This document shows positions 1 through 8,523 of a stretch of DNA of 64,000 nt, one piece after another. Location of the stretch: the NCBI GenBank assembly GCA_036268055.1, contig DATAUW010000019.1, positions 1-64,000 on the forward strand, written 5' to 3'. Source of the stretch: Verrucomicrobiia bacterium. GTDB taxonomy: Bacteria > Verrucomicrobiota > Verrucomicrobiia > Limisphaerales > Pedosphaeraceae. The position numbers were made by a program, and so were the translations under genes. The notes under the pieces are model-generated. The model worked only from the letters and a program-made list of their open reading frames with translations. It made no database searches and had not been told where the DNA came from. Position 1 is the stretch's first letter; every line of letters starts with the position of its first letter.

Positions 1-809
1 GCAAAACCCAGCAAGCGGTCGCCGTACAACTCATGCGCCTTCTCGAAATTATGCTTTGCCAAATCCAGCAGCCACAACTGCCCGCCCGGCTTCAAAATTT
101 TATACGCCGATTTGATCGTCAGCGCCGGGTCGCTCGCGTGATGCAACGCCTGGCTCAGGATCACCAGGTTCACCGAGTGCGCGTCAATCGGCGGATTCTC
201 CAAATCGCCCAGGCGAAACTCCAGGTTCTTCAATCCATTTTTCTTCGCCTTGTTCGCGCCGAACGCCACCATCTTTTCCGAGTTGTCCACCGCAATGACT
301 TTCTTCGCGCGCCGCGCCAGCAACTCGCTCAACAACCCTTCGCCCGATCCCAAATCCGCCACCACCAGCGGCGGAATGATGCGCAATAGCAAATGCCCAA
401 ACGCCTGCCATGACCGCCCCGGGCCATAACTTCGGTCAAACCGTCCCGCGACCTGGTTGAAATAAACCTGCGCCTGCTCGTGCCGCAACCCGACGATGCG
501 TTTCAGGTTGATCTGGTCCGCCTTATTTTCCGTCAATTCCTTCGCGCCACAGATCGCCAGCCGGATCACTTCCGACGCCGTGCCGTTCGCCGCCGCCAGC
601 AATTTATAAAACGTCCGCTTCCCTTCGCGCCGCGATTGCAACAATCCCGCTTCCTGCAACAAACCCAGATGCGTCGAGATGCGCGATTGCCCCATGCGCG
701 TGATCTCCTGCAACTCATTCACGGAAAGCTCTTCCCGCTCCAGCAGCGCGATGATGCGCAGCCGCGTCGGATCGGACAACGCCCGCAAGGCTTTTAAAGT
801 AGTAGTCAT
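1..809 (-). CDS. ArsR-type regulator fused to a SAM-dependent methyltransferase domain (SahR-like), 3' end outside window
   Basis: I translated this from an ATG at 809-807; the gene runs off the left edge, so only about 269 codons are visible. Residues 1-90 form an ArsR winged helix, with the recognition segment around GQSRISTHLGLLQEAGLL. It lacks the Cys-rich metal motif of true metal sensors. From about residue 150 comes a class I methyltransferase fold, with SAM-binding motif I VVADLGSGEG and an acidic VDNSEKM strand. The gene is divergent from metK-ahcY. ArsR proteins of the SahR group, some carrying a methyltransferase domain, are known to control SAM-cycle genes in Proteobacteria in response to S-adenosylhomocysteine. 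The same role is inferred here from domain order and position. A plain methyltransferase with its own HTH remains possible. Confidence 0.8.
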   Translation of the reverse strand, partial: MTTTLKALRALSDPTRLRIIALLEREELSVNELQEITRMGQSRISTHLGLLQEAGLLQSRREGKRTFYKLLAAANGTASEVIRLAICGAKELTENKADQINLKRIVGLRHEQAQVYFNQVAGRFDRSYGPGRSWQAFGHLLLRIIPPLVVADLGSGEGLLSELLARRAKKVIAVDNSEKMVAFGANKAKKNGLKNLEFRLGDLENPPIDAHSVNLVILSQALHHASDPALTIKSAYKILKPGGQLWLLDLAKHNFEKAHELYGDRLLGF

Positions 810-955
810 AAAACAAATAGCAAAACTTCCCGCAACTCCGATCTCTTCCCCCTCTCCGCCGCTTGCGGAGGAAAGGGCCGGGGAGAGGTGGTCCCTTCGG
901 TCACTTCCAGTTTTAGATTCTCCAAAAATTCAGTTGACGCATTTTTAAAATCTTA

Positions 956-973
956 TATCATCTTATCCTGATA
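956..973. promoter_or_regulatory. Palindrome TATCA-N8-TGATA between the SahR-like gene and metK
   Basis: This perfect 5-bp inverted repeat with an 8-base spacer lies in the AT-rich part of the divergent intergenic region, about 113 bp before metK and 147 bp before the regulator. A TTGACG box at 934-939 is nearby. Size and position suit an ArsR-family operator acting on both promoters. The assignment is by inference only, because arms this short occur by chance. Confidence 0.35.
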
Positions 974-992
974 CGTCAATATGTATTAAAAC

Positions 993-1057
993 AGCGGCAT
1001 TTTATCGGGCTTTGGTGTCGGAAAATTGGCACTCAAGTTTTCGGCCAGGATGCCGCT
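993..1057 (+). promoter_or_regulatory. Folded 5' leader of metK-ahcY, candidate riboswitch or attenuator
   Basis: AGCGGCAT (993-1000) pairs perfectly with ATGCCGCT (1050-1057). Inside, 1010-1019 pairs with 1028-1037 to make a 10-bp hairpin with one mismatch and an 8-base loop. The element ends 28 bases before the metK ATG, where no Shine-Dalgarno sequence is obvious. It does not match the SAM-I, SAM-II or SAH riboswitch consensus as I know them. The structure is seen directly; ligand control is a guess from the genes it precedes. Confidence 0.35.
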
Positions 1058-1085
1058 TAATAACGTCGGTCACCATAAAATATAA

Positions 1086-2270
1086 ATGAGCAAAAACTTC
1101 ATCTTCTCTTCCGAGTCCGTCGGCGAAGGCCATCCGGACAAAGTCTGCGATACTATTTCTGATGCCGTTCTCGACGCCTGCCTCGCGCAGGACCCGCGCA
1201 GCCGCGTCGCCTGCGAGACCTACGCCAAGAGCAACCTCGTGGTCGTCGGCGGTGAGATCACCACCAAGGCCAAGCTTGACTTCAACGACATCGCCCGCGC
1301 CGCCATTCGCGAAATCGGTTACACGCACGACGACGACGTTTTCCATGCCGACAAAGTGCTCATCATGAACGCCATCACCTCGCAAAGCCCCGATATTTCC
1401 CAGGGCGTTGATGCGAAGGCTGCCGACGGCAAGGACACCGCCGAACAAGGTGCCGGCGATCAGGGCCTCATGTTCGGTTACGCCTGCACCGAGACTCCCG
1501 AACTGATGCCCGCGCCCGTCATGTATGCGCATCAACTCGGCCGCGAACTCACTCGCATCCGCAAGGCCGGCAAGGTGGATTGGCTTCGCCCCGATGCCAA
1601 GAGCCAGGTCTCCGTTCAATACGAGAACGACCAACCCGTGCGCATCACCAACGTCGTTATCTCCACCCAACACGCCGAAGACGTGAAGCACAAGGAGATC
1701 AAGGATTTCATTACCAAGGAAATCATCAAAAAAGTTTTGCCCGCGCACCTGCTCGACAAAAAGACCCAGTTCCTCATCAATCCCACGGGTCGTTTCGTCG
1801 TCGGTGGACCGCAGGGCGATACCGGTCTGACCGGCCGCAAGATCATCGTGGACAGCTACGGCGGCATGGGTCGTCACGGTGGCGGCGCGTTCAGCGGCAA
1901 AGATCCGTCAAAGGTGGACCGCAGCGCTGCCTACATGGGCCGTTACGTTGCGAAAAATATTGTCGCCGCCGGCCTCGCCACCAGCGCGGAAATCCAGTTC
2001 GCCTACGCCATCGGTTATCCTGATCCCGTGTCCGTTTGCGTGAACACCTTCGGCACCGGCGTCGTCAGCGACGAAGCCATCGAAAAAGCCGTGCAGGAAG
2101 TTTTCAGCTTCAAGCCCGCCGCGATCATCAAGCAACTCAACCTCCTCCGACCCATCTACTCGAAGACCACCAACTACGGTCACTTCGGCAAGGTGGACGA
2201 CTTGAATAGCATCACTTGGGAAAAAACCGACAAAGCCGCAGCTCTGAAAAAGGCAGCGAAGAATTTGTAA
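1086..2270 (+). CDS. metK: S-adenosylmethionine synthetase
   Basis: This 394-residue enzyme makes S-adenosylmethionine from methionine and ATP in the cytoplasm. The N-terminus has the ATP/Mg signature GEGHPDK (residues 13-19), and the middle carries [17 protein letters not shown] followed by the glycine-rich loop [16 protein letters not shown]. These are the standard MetK landmarks, and the length is usual. The ATG at 1086 follows directly after the folded leader, and no longer in-frame start is needed. ahcY starts 36 bases downstream with no terminator between, so the two are very likely one transcript for the SAM/SAH methyl cycle. Confidence 0.97.
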   Translation: MSKNFIFSSESVGEGHPDKVCDTISDAVLDACLAQDPRSRVACETYAKSNLVVVGGEITTKAKLDFNDIARAAIREIGYTHDDDVFHADKVLIMNAITSQSPDISQGVDAKAADGKDTAEQGAGDQGLMFGYACTETPELMPAPVMYAHQLGRELTRIRKAGKVDWLRPDAKSQVSVQYENDQPVRITNVVISTQHAEDVKHKEIKDFITKEIIKKVLPAHLLDKKTQFLINPTGRFVVGGPQGDTGLTGRKIIVDSYGGMGRHGGGAFSGKDPSKVDRSAAYMGRYVAKNIVAAGLATSAEIQFAYAIGYPDPVSVCVNTFGTGVVSDEAIEKAVQEVFSFKPAAIIKQLNLLRPIYSKTTNYGHFGKVDDLNSITWEKTDKAAALKKAAKNL

Positions 2271-2306
2271 TTCGTTCTGAAATTGAAATCAAAAAATTAA
2301 AAAATT

Positions 2307-3773
2307 ATGGCTGCTATTAAATTGCCCAAGTCGCCGAAAAACCGCCTGCCGAAAAACGGCAACGGTTCTAAACAAGACTATAAAGTTGCCGACATCGGTC
2401 TCGCCGATTCCGGCCGCAAAGAAATCACCATCGCCGAAGCTGAAATGCCCGGCCTCATGTCTATCCGCAAAAAATATGCGGTGGGCAAGCCGTTGAAAGG
2501 CGTGCGCATCACCGGTTCGTTGCACATGACTATTCAGACCGCCGTTCTCATCGAGACGCTCGTGGATCTCGGCGCGGACGTTCGCTGGGCTAGTTGCAAT
2601 ATCTTCTCCACGCAGGACAACGCTGCCGCGGCCATTGCCAAAGCCGGCGTTCCCGTCTTCGCCTGGAAAGGCGAATCGCTCGAAGAATATTGGGATTGCA
2701 CTCTCGACGCCGTCCGTCATCCGAATGGCAAAGGCCCCGAACTCGTCGTTGACGACGGCGGCGACGTGACGCTGCTCATCCACAAAGGTTATCAGCTTGA
2801 AGATGGCGACAAGTGGGTAACGTCACCTTCCGGCAGCCACGAAGAACAAGTCATCAAAAACTTGCTTAAGAAAGTTTATAAAGAGAATCCTACCTTCTGG
2901 CACAACATCGTGAAGGATTGGAAAGGTGTTTCAGAAGAAACCACCACCGGCGTCCATCGTCTCTATCAGATGAAGGAAGCGGGCAAGCTGCTCGTCCCCG
3001 CCATCAACGTAAACGACTCGGTCACCAAGAGCAAATTCGACAATCTCTACGGTTGCCGCGAATCCCTCGCCGACGGCATCAAGCGCGCCACCGACGTCAT
3101 GGTCGCGGGCAAAGTTGCGGTCGTTGCCGGTTACGGCGATGTCGGCAAAGGTTCGGCGCATTCACTTCGCGGTTTCGGCGCGCGCGTCATCGTCACCGAG
3201 ATTGACCCCATCAATGCGCTTCAAGCCGCGATGGAAGGTTTCGAAGTCACCACGCTCGAAGACACCCTCGGCACGGGCGACATCTACGTGACCACGACCG
3301 GTAATTGCGACATCATCACGCTCGAACACATGGCCAAGATGAAAGACCAGGCCATCGTCTGCAACATCGGCCACTTCGACAATGAGATCCAGATTGACCG
3401 CTTGAACAACGCCAAAGGCGTCACTCGGCTCAACATCAAACCGCAAGTGGATCGCTACACCTTCGCCGATGGCCATTGCATCTACATGCTCGCCGAAGGC
3501 CGCCTCGTGAACCTTGGTTGCGCCCATGGCCATCCGAGCTTCGTGATGTCCAATTCGTTCTCGAACCAAACCCTCGCGCAACTCGACCTCTGGGCGAACC
3601 GCGAATCCTATGAACCCACCGTCTATCGTCTCTCCAAGAAACTCGACGAAGAAGTGGCCCGCCTGCACCTCGAAAAAATCGGCGTGAAGCTCACCAAGCT
3701 CAGTAAAAAACAAGCCGACTACCTCGGCGTCCACGTCGAAGGCCCCTACAAACCCGACCACTACCGCTACTAA
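2307..3773 (+). CDS. ahcY: Adenosylhomocysteinase
   Basis: A 488-residue S-adenosylhomocysteine hydrolase that splits SAH into homocysteine and adenosine, relieving product inhibition of methyltransferases. The NAD-binding Rossmann loop reads [13 protein letters not shown] (about residue 272), with the catalytic-core stretch [13 protein letters not shown] before it. The C-terminus ends KPDHYRY, the conserved tail of the family. It is the second gene of the metK operon and is followed by a strong terminator at 3816-3848. The N-terminal 30 residues (lysine-rich, [15 protein letters not shown]) extend beyond many homologues and may be disordered. Confidence 0.97.
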   Translation: MAAIKLPKSPKNRLPKNGNGSKQDYKVADIGLADSGRKEITIAEAEMPGLMSIRKKYAVGKPLKGVRITGSLHMTIQTAVLIETLVDLGADVRWASCNIFSTQDNAAAAIAKAGVPVFAWKGESLEEYWDCTLDAVRHPNGKGPELVVDDGGDVTLLIHKGYQLEDGDKWVTSPSGSHEEQVIKNLLKKVYKENPTFWHNIVKDWKGVSEETTTGVHRLYQMKEAGKLLVPAINVNDSVTKSKFDNLYGCRESLADGIKRATDVMVAGKVAVVAGYGDVGKGSAHSLRGFGARVIVTEIDPINALQAAMEGFEVTTLEDTLGTGDIYVTTTGNCDIITLEHMAKMKDQAIVCNIGHFDNEIQIDRLNNAKGVTRLNIKPQVDRYTFADGHCIYMLAEGRLVNLGCAHGHPSFVMSNSFSNQTLAQLDLWANRESYEPTVYRLSKKLDEEVARLHLEKIGVKLTKLSKKQADYLGVHVEGPYKPDHYRY

Positions 3774-3815
3774 TCAACGGGAGGGCGAGCGTACCCGCGA
3801 GCCCCATATCAATTC

Positions 3816-3848
3816 AAAAGGCGAACGGCAACCCCGTTCGCCTTTTTT
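3816..3848 (+). terminator. Rho-independent terminator of metK-ahcY
   Basis: A 13-bp perfect stem (3816-3828 with 3834-3846) has a 5-base loop and runs into six T residues. It starts 43 bases after the ahcY stop. The bases just before it (3778-3803) are the reverse complement of a dispersed repeat that recurs at 39094 and 40911. Confidence 0.9.
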
Positions 3849-3860
3849 GTTTCTAAAACG

Positions 3861-4178
3861 TCAGTCTCTGTTTTGTGAACGTGATAGCGAGAGGACATGG
3901 ATTATAATTGCTACAAATCCAGCCAGCATAACCCATCCAATTAACGAAATCAGACAGCTAAGTGGCCAGCCGAATCCTTCAAGCCAATCTGGCAATGTCT
4001 TCGGAAAAAGTGGTTGGAACAACATGTTCGGCCAATTTGAAAGCCAGTAAAACGGGGAATAAATATACTTGCCCACCAACGTATAACTAAAAAAACAAAA
4101 AAGCAGACCCACTTGCGCAACAATGCTGATTCCAATCGCTCCTGCGCAATATAGAAACAAGCGGCGTTTAAATCTCAT
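3861..4178 (-). CDS. Small membrane protein of unknown function
   Basis: 105 residues. A basic N-terminus (MRFKRRLF) leads into hydrophobic segments at about residues 7-32 (AGAIGISIVAQVGLLFCFF) and 72-97 (LSCLISLIGWVMLAGFVAIIIHV), so it is probably a two-pass inner-membrane protein. I recognise no family. Its ATG overlaps the stop of the HicB-like gene by 4 bases, which points to translational coupling. Whether it works with that small protein cannot be told from sequence. Confidence 0.6.
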   Translation of the reverse strand: MRFKRRLFLYCAGAIGISIVAQVGLLFCFFSYTLVGKYIYSPFYWLSNWPNMLFQPLFPKTLPDWLEGFGWPLSCLISLIGWVMLAGFVAIIIHVLSLSRSQNRD

Positions 4179-4339
4179 TGGTTCAATTCAATCAAATCTC
4201 GCACTGCCGATCCAAGATTGACGAGACATTCCTCGCGTGTTTTCCACTGCCCATTTGCTCCAGGCACTTCCAAACATGTGGCCCAAAAACCGCCTTCATC
4301 CGGCTCTCCCCGATGCACAATAGCCGTAAATTTTTTCAT
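4175..4339 (-). CDS. HicB-like antitoxin-type small protein
   Basis: 54 residues from the ATG at 4339 (MKKFTAIVHRGEPDEGGFW). An upstream in-frame ATG at 4393 would add 18 residues that do not look conserved. The sequence is the partial RNase-H-like HicB fold: the strand KKFTAIVHR, then the GGFWATCLEVPG turn typical of HicB antitoxins, and a helix ending in LIELNQ. No hicA toxin gene adjoins it; the neighbour is a membrane protein on one side and vapC on the other. It may be a solitary HicB-like regulator or a toxin-antitoxin remnant. Confidence 0.65.
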   Translation of the reverse strand: MKKFTAIVHRGEPDEGGFWATCLEVPGANGQWKTREECLVNLGSAVRDLIELNQ

Positions 4340-4397
4340 AAGTTGAATATCTCGCCGAACTATACTTGACCAACCGCAAACGATACTCCTCATTGTG

Positions 4398-4826
4398 CTA
4401 GTCGAGAGGATGTTTCGACCGCAGTCCAGGAAATTTTTTAAAGTCGCGATCCGTTGTAATCAATTCGCAACCGGATTCTATGGCAAGCGCAGCCAGCCAC
4501 GCATCTGGAACGAGGTTGCCGACAGCCGGAGTATCTCTGCATAAAGTTGTGAAAATCTGCCAATGACGGACGCCCGGGACAATCACACGGCAGTTTGTCT
4601 GCTCCCTGATTTGCTTGGTGAAATCCAATGCACGATCAATCGCGGTCGGCACTTGAAAAATGCGCGGATTGGTTACTAATCGCAGGAAAGCGCTCAAAAC
4701 AAAATCACTTAACCCATATAGCTGGCCATTCTGAACAACCCCCTCAAGCCATGACCGATACCGGAGATGATCCCTGGCATCTACACGATTTGCATACACC
4801 AGGACATTTACATCCGGCAAAATCAT
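4398..4826 (-). CDS. PIN-domain ribonuclease toxin, VapC family
   Basis: 142 residues. The first PIN acidic residue is in ILPDVNVLVYA (Asp5). Later acidic residues are in LVPDAWLAALAIESG and ITTDRDFKKFPGL, matching the D...E...D...D pattern of metal-dependent VapC endoribonucleases that cut structured RNAs. It overlaps the preceding RHH-type antitoxin gene by 4 bases, as in most vapBC operons. All four acidic positions look intact, unlike the frameshifted PIN gene at 24669. Confidence 0.88.
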   Translation of the reverse strand: MILPDVNVLVYANRVDARDHLRYRSWLEGVVQNGQLYGLSDFVLSAFLRLVTNPRIFQVPTAIDRALDFTKQIREQTNCRVIVPGVRHWQIFTTLCRDTPAVGNLVPDAWLAALAIESGCELITTDRDFKKFPGLRSKHPLD

Positions 4827-5065
4827 TTTTGCGATTCCATGCGATCAAGCAACGCCGCCGAGTTATCAAGATCAACTCCCGGAAGAAGACCTCCGCCGCC
4901 AGATGTTGTCAGATGAAAAGATGGTTGAGGTGGGACGGCTATCTTAGCGGCAATTTTGTCGCGAAGTGTTTGCTCAATTAAATGAGACAAATCACGTCCG
5001 CTTTCACTGGCCAGCTTCGTCGCCTCCGCAAATACAACATCATCCAGTTGAATCGTCGTTTGCAT
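4823..5065 (-). CDS. Ribbon-helix-helix antitoxin, VapB type
   Basis: 80 residues. MQTTIQLDDVVFAEATKLASESGRDLSHLIEQTLRDKI is a classic ribbon-helix-helix dimerisation and DNA-binding unit. The remaining 40 residues, including a GGGG linker and LLPGVDLDN, would wrap the PIN toxin. It is first in a vapBC pair and ends in a 4-base overlap with vapC. RHH antitoxins usually repress their own operon, so an operator is expected in the AT-rich stretch just upstream (5066-5130), but I could not fix one. Confidence 0.85.
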   Translation of the reverse strand: MQTTIQLDDVVFAEATKLASESGRDLSHLIEQTLRDKIAAKIAVPPQPSFHLTTSGGGGLLPGVDLDNSAALLDRMESQK

Positions 5066-5257
5066 GCGCCAAACTCTACGTCAAAATAATGTAGCTGTCA
5101 AAACCGCTTACAGTCTTGCGGCGACCCGAAACATTCTCAATTTTTAATTTTGCGTTTTTAATTTCCCACCTCCGCGTCTCCGCGACTCCGCGGTAAAAAT
5201 CCCGCTTCTACAGATTTCAATTTGTCTTTCCCCATTCACCCATTACGTTCTCCTGCC

Positions 5258-5437
5258 ATGCAAGTTTCCGAAACCATCCAATGCCCCTTCTGCGGCCAGA
5301 GCTTCGACCTCACCATTGACACCAGCATCCCTTCACAGACCTTCACTACCGATTGTGAGATCTGCTGCCGCCCCTTTGAAGTCACCGTCGAATGCGAGCC
5401 CGGCGAAATTCTTGGCTTGGATGTCTCCGGCAATTAG
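5258..5437 (+). CDS. CPXCG-motif cysteine-rich protein
   Basis: 59 residues from the ATG at 5258. A longer in-frame start at 5222 would add 12 residues that carry no motif. Two Cys pairs, CPFCG (residues 8-12) and CEIC (about 31-34), form a probable zinc knuckle, followed by an acidic tail. This matches the small CPXCG-motif family found across Proteobacteria and Verrucomicrobia, whose role is unknown. It sits 16 bases before a TMEM14-like gene and is probably co-transcribed with it. Confidence 0.8.
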   Translation: MQVSETIQCPFCGQSFDLTIDTSIPSQTFTTDCEICCRPFEVTVECEPGEILGLDVSGN

Positions 5438-5453
5438 CCCAAAGTCCGTCATT

Positions 5454-5750
5454 ATGTTAAATCCGCTCACCATACTTTGGGTTTATATCGTGCTGCTGTT
5501 CCTCGGCGGCCTTGTTGGCTTTCTCAAGGCCGGCAGCAAAATGTCCCTCATCATGTCCGCCGCGTTCGCGGTCATTCTCATCCTTTGCGCCATCCGCATC
5601 ATCACTTATCCGCTGGCCGCCGATTACGTGATGCTGTTCCTGCTGCTCTTTTTCGCCGTGCGCCTCACCAAGTCCAAAAAATTTATGCCCAACGGCCTGA
5701 TGTCCATCATCACGCTCGCCGCTCTCGTTCTCCGCCACGTCCATTTTTAA
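5454..5750 (+). CDS. TMEM14-family small membrane protein
   Basis: 98 residues from the ATG at 5454. The longer open frame back to 5316 only overlaps the upstream gene in another frame. Four short hydrophobic helices are visible, with the family-type glycine-rich segment LGGLVGFLKAGSKMSLIMS and the conserved RLTKSKKFMPNGLM near the end. TMEM14 proteins are small four-helix membrane proteins of unclear bacterial function. The family call is good; a function cannot be given. Confidence 0.8.
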   Translation: MLNPLTILWVYIVLLFLGGLVGFLKAGSKMSLIMSAAFAVILILCAIRIITYPLAADYVMLFLLLFFAVRLTKSKKFMPNGLMSIITLAALVLRHVHF

Positions 5751-5843
5751 TTGAGGCAAAGAATGTAAATCCGTCCCTCGCGTCCGAACCCACGTTCTTT
5801 AATTCCGCATAGTGGCCGTCCGCAAGGACCATTCCGCACTGAA

Positions 5844-8441
5844 ATGTTGCCCATTTGGCAAATTCACGATTCGATTCTCCGCGTCCTCCGCGAAGGCAAC
5901 CGCCTCGTGCTCGTCGCACCCACCGGTTCCGGCAAGACCACGCAAGTCCCGCAGATGCTCCTCGACGCCGGCCTCGCTGGTGATCGCAAAATCGTGGTGC
6001 TGCAACCGCGCCGCGTCGCCGCCCGCACCGTCGCCGCGCGCGTCGCGTGGGAGCGCCAGGTCAAACTCGGCGCGGAAGTCGGCTACCAAATTCGTTTCGA
6101 TGATGTCACCAGCCTTGGCACGCGCATTTGTTTTGTGACCGAAGGAATTTTGTTGCGCTGGTTGCAGAACGACCGCGACCTCGCCGACGTCGGCATCATT
6201 CTCTTCGACGAATTTCACGAACGCAATTTACTCAGCGACGTCGCTCTTGCCCTCGCCAAACAACTCCAACAATCCCGCCGCCCCGATCTAAAAATCGTAG
6301 TGATGTCCGCCACGTTAGACGCCGAACCCGTTGCCGATTATCTCTCCACCGCCTCCGTTTCCGACAATTCCGCACTCCGCACTCCGCATTCCGCACTGCC
6401 CTGCCCCATTCTCATCTCAGAGGGCCAAAGCTTTCCCGTCGAAGTCCGCTACCTCGACAGCCACGACGAACGCCCTGCCACCGAACAAGCCGCCGATGCC
6501 ATCGAACGCATCGTCAATTCCGGCGCGCACGGCGACATCCTCGTTTTCATGCCCGGCATGGGCGAAATCGCCAGCACCATCAACGCCTGCCGCGCCATGC
6601 ACACCACCGAACGCGTCGCGCTGATTCCCCTTCACGGCGAATTGCAACCCGAAGAGCAGGACCTCGCCTTCGCGCCGAATCCGCTTCGCAAAATTGTCGT
6701 CGCCACTAATGTCGCCGAAACTTCCGTCACCATTGACGGCATCCGCCACGTCGTGGACAGCGGCCAGGCCCGCATCGCGCGTTACGACGCCGAGCGCGGC
6801 ATCGGCACTTTGGCGATCGAGGAAATCAGCCGCGCCTCCGCCGACCAGCGCAAAGGCCGCGCCGGCCGCACCGCGCCGGGAACGTGCTACCGCCTATGGA
6901 CGCAAAGCGGACACCTCAATCGTCCCGAGCGCAACACGCCCGAAATCCAGCGCAGCGATCTTGCGGAAGTCGTTTTGCTCCTGCACTCGCTCCATATTTC
7001 CAAGGCCGCGCAATTCGACTGGCTCGACAAGCCCGACGCCATCGCCGTGGAACGCGCGGAAAATCTTTTGCAAATGCTCGGCGCGCTTGATTCCGCCGCC
7101 GCCGAACTCACGCCCATCGGCCGCCAGATGCTGCATTTGCCGATGCACCCGCGTTACTCGCGCATGCTCATCGAGGCCGCGCGCCTCGGCTGCGTCAAAC
7201 CCGCCGCGCTCTGCGCCGCGCTCGTCAGCGGACGCGATCTTCTCCAGCGCCTGCGCCGCGATGACAAACACATCGCCGAGGCGCGCGAACTGTTTGAAGC
7301 CAGCCAGGACTCCGATTTTTTCACGCTCATGCGCGCCTACGAATTTGCGCGAAAAGGCAATTTCAACTTCGACCAATGCCGCCGCTACGGCATCCACGCC
7401 CAATCCGCGCGCCAGGTTGAGCAAACGTATCAGCAACTCATCCAAATCGCCGAAAAAAAATTACCCTCGACCGATAATCGCATTGACGACACCGCCCTAC
7501 TCCGTTGTTTGATGGCCGGTTTTATTGATCAACTTTGCATCCGCCGCGATCTTGGCACGCTTGATTGCGACCTCACCGAAGGCCGCACCGGCGCGCTCGT
7601 GCGCGAGAGCGTGGTGCAAAATTCCCCGCTGTTCGTCGTCGCCTCCATTCGCGAAGTTCCCGGACGCGGCGAAAAACCGCTCACGCTCCTCGGCCTCGCC
7701 AGCGCCGTCAAACTCGAGTGGATTTCCCAGACCTTTCCCCAGCACATCACCGTGCAAGTCGAACATCTCTACGACCGCACGCACAAACGCGTCGCTGCGA
7801 TTCGCATGGTCCGCTTCCGCGACCTCGTCATCCACCATGAGCACCAGCGTGAGATGGACGACGCCGCATCCGGCCGTTGCCTCGCCGAAGCCGCGCGCAA
7901 AGAATATTTTGAGCTTCCGCTGCTCAATCACGAAATCAAACAATTCATCGGTCGTGTGAATCTTGTTTGCGCCGTCATGCCCGAACTGGATTTTCCTCCC
8001 TTCGACGAAGCCGCCATTACCAAGTGTCTCGCCACCGCCTTCGCCGGCCTCACGCTGGCTAAAGAAGCCCAAGCCGTTCATCTGCGCGAACATTTTTTAA
8101 GACATCTCGCCAAGGAACAAGTCGCCTGGCTCGATGAATTATTGCCGCTCACGATACCGTGGCCTGACGGACGCAAACTCAAACTCCTCTACGCCGAAGA
8201 TGCCACCGGCAAAGACGGCGAGCCCAACCCGCCCGAGTTGCAGGTGAAACTTACGGAATGCTTCCCGCTCAAGGAACACCCCCTGCTTTGCGAAGGCAAA
8301 CTCTCCGTCAAACTCTGGCTCGCCACGCCCGACGGCAAACGCCTCGACTCCACCCTCGATTGGCCCTCCTTCAGAACGAGCGTCTATCCCAAACTCAAGC
8401 CCGCCCTCCAAAAAAAATTCCCCGGCACGATGTGGCCATAG
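5844..8441 (+). CDS. hrpB: ATP-dependent helicase HrpB
   Basis: An 865-residue DEAH-class RNA helicase of the HrpB group. Walker A is APTGSGKTTQVPQ (about residue 25), motif II is DEFHER (the HrpB variant of DEAH), and motif III is MSATLDAEP. Motif VI is QRKGRAGRTAPG, followed by the HA2 domain and the HrpB-specific C-terminal domain ending PGTMWP. Length is typical. Its cellular RNA target is not well established. Between the two RecA domains, around residues 175-187, is a low-complexity insert (NSALRTPHSALP) encoded by a short dispersed repeat that also occurs just downstream at 8472. The insert falls at a linker, so the enzyme is probably active. Confidence 0.93.
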   Translation: MLPIWQIHDSILRVLREGNRLVLVAPTGSGKTTQVPQMLLDAGLAGDRKIVVLQPRRVAARTVAARVAWERQVKLGAEVGYQIRFDDVTSLGTRICFVTEGILLRWLQNDRDLADVGIILFDEFHERNLLSDVALALAKQLQQSRRPDLKIVVMSATLDAEPVADYLSTASVSDNSALRTPHSALPCPILISEGQSFPVEVRYLDSHDERPATEQAADAIERIVNSGAHGDILVFMPGMGEIASTINACRAMHTTERVALIPLHGELQPEEQDLAFAPNPLRKIVVATNVAETSVTIDGIRHVVDSGQARIARYDAERGIGTLAIEEISRASADQRKGRAGRTAPGTCYRLWTQSGHLNRPERNTPEIQRSDLAEVVLLLHSLHISKAAQFDWLDKPDAIAVERAENLLQMLGALDSAAAELTPIGRQMLHLPMHPRYSRMLIEAARLGCVKPAALCAALVSGRDLLQRLRRDDKHIAEARELFEASQDSDFFTLMRAYEFARKGNFNFDQCRRYGIHAQSARQVEQTYQQLIQIAEKKLPSTDNRIDDTALLRCLMAGFIDQLCIRRDLGTLDCDLTEGRTGALVRESVVQNSPLFVVASIREVPGRGEKPLTLLGLASAVKLEWISQTFPQHITVQVEHLYDRTHKRVAAIRMVRFRDLVIHHEHQREMDDAASGRCLAEAARKEYFELPLLNHEIKQFIGRVNLVCAVMPELDFPPFDEAAITKCLATAFAGLTLAKEAQAVHLREHFLRHLAKEQVAWLDELLPLTIPWPDGRKLKLLYAEDATGKDGEPNPPELQVKLTECFPLKEHPLLCEGKLSVKLWLATPDGKRLDSTLDWPSFRTSVYPKLKPALQKKFPGTMWP

Positions 8442-8523
8442 AATTCGCTAAGGCCCGCGACGCATTTTCCCAATTCCGCACTCCGCACTGCCTTGGCATT
8501 CTCTAAGCTCTCCATAACCCAGA

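Noticed and set aside
985-1085. SAM-I or SAH riboswitch before metK
   Set aside because: The kink-turn/GGCAACC-type core of SAM-I and the SAH consensus are not present. Only a generic structured leader is supported.
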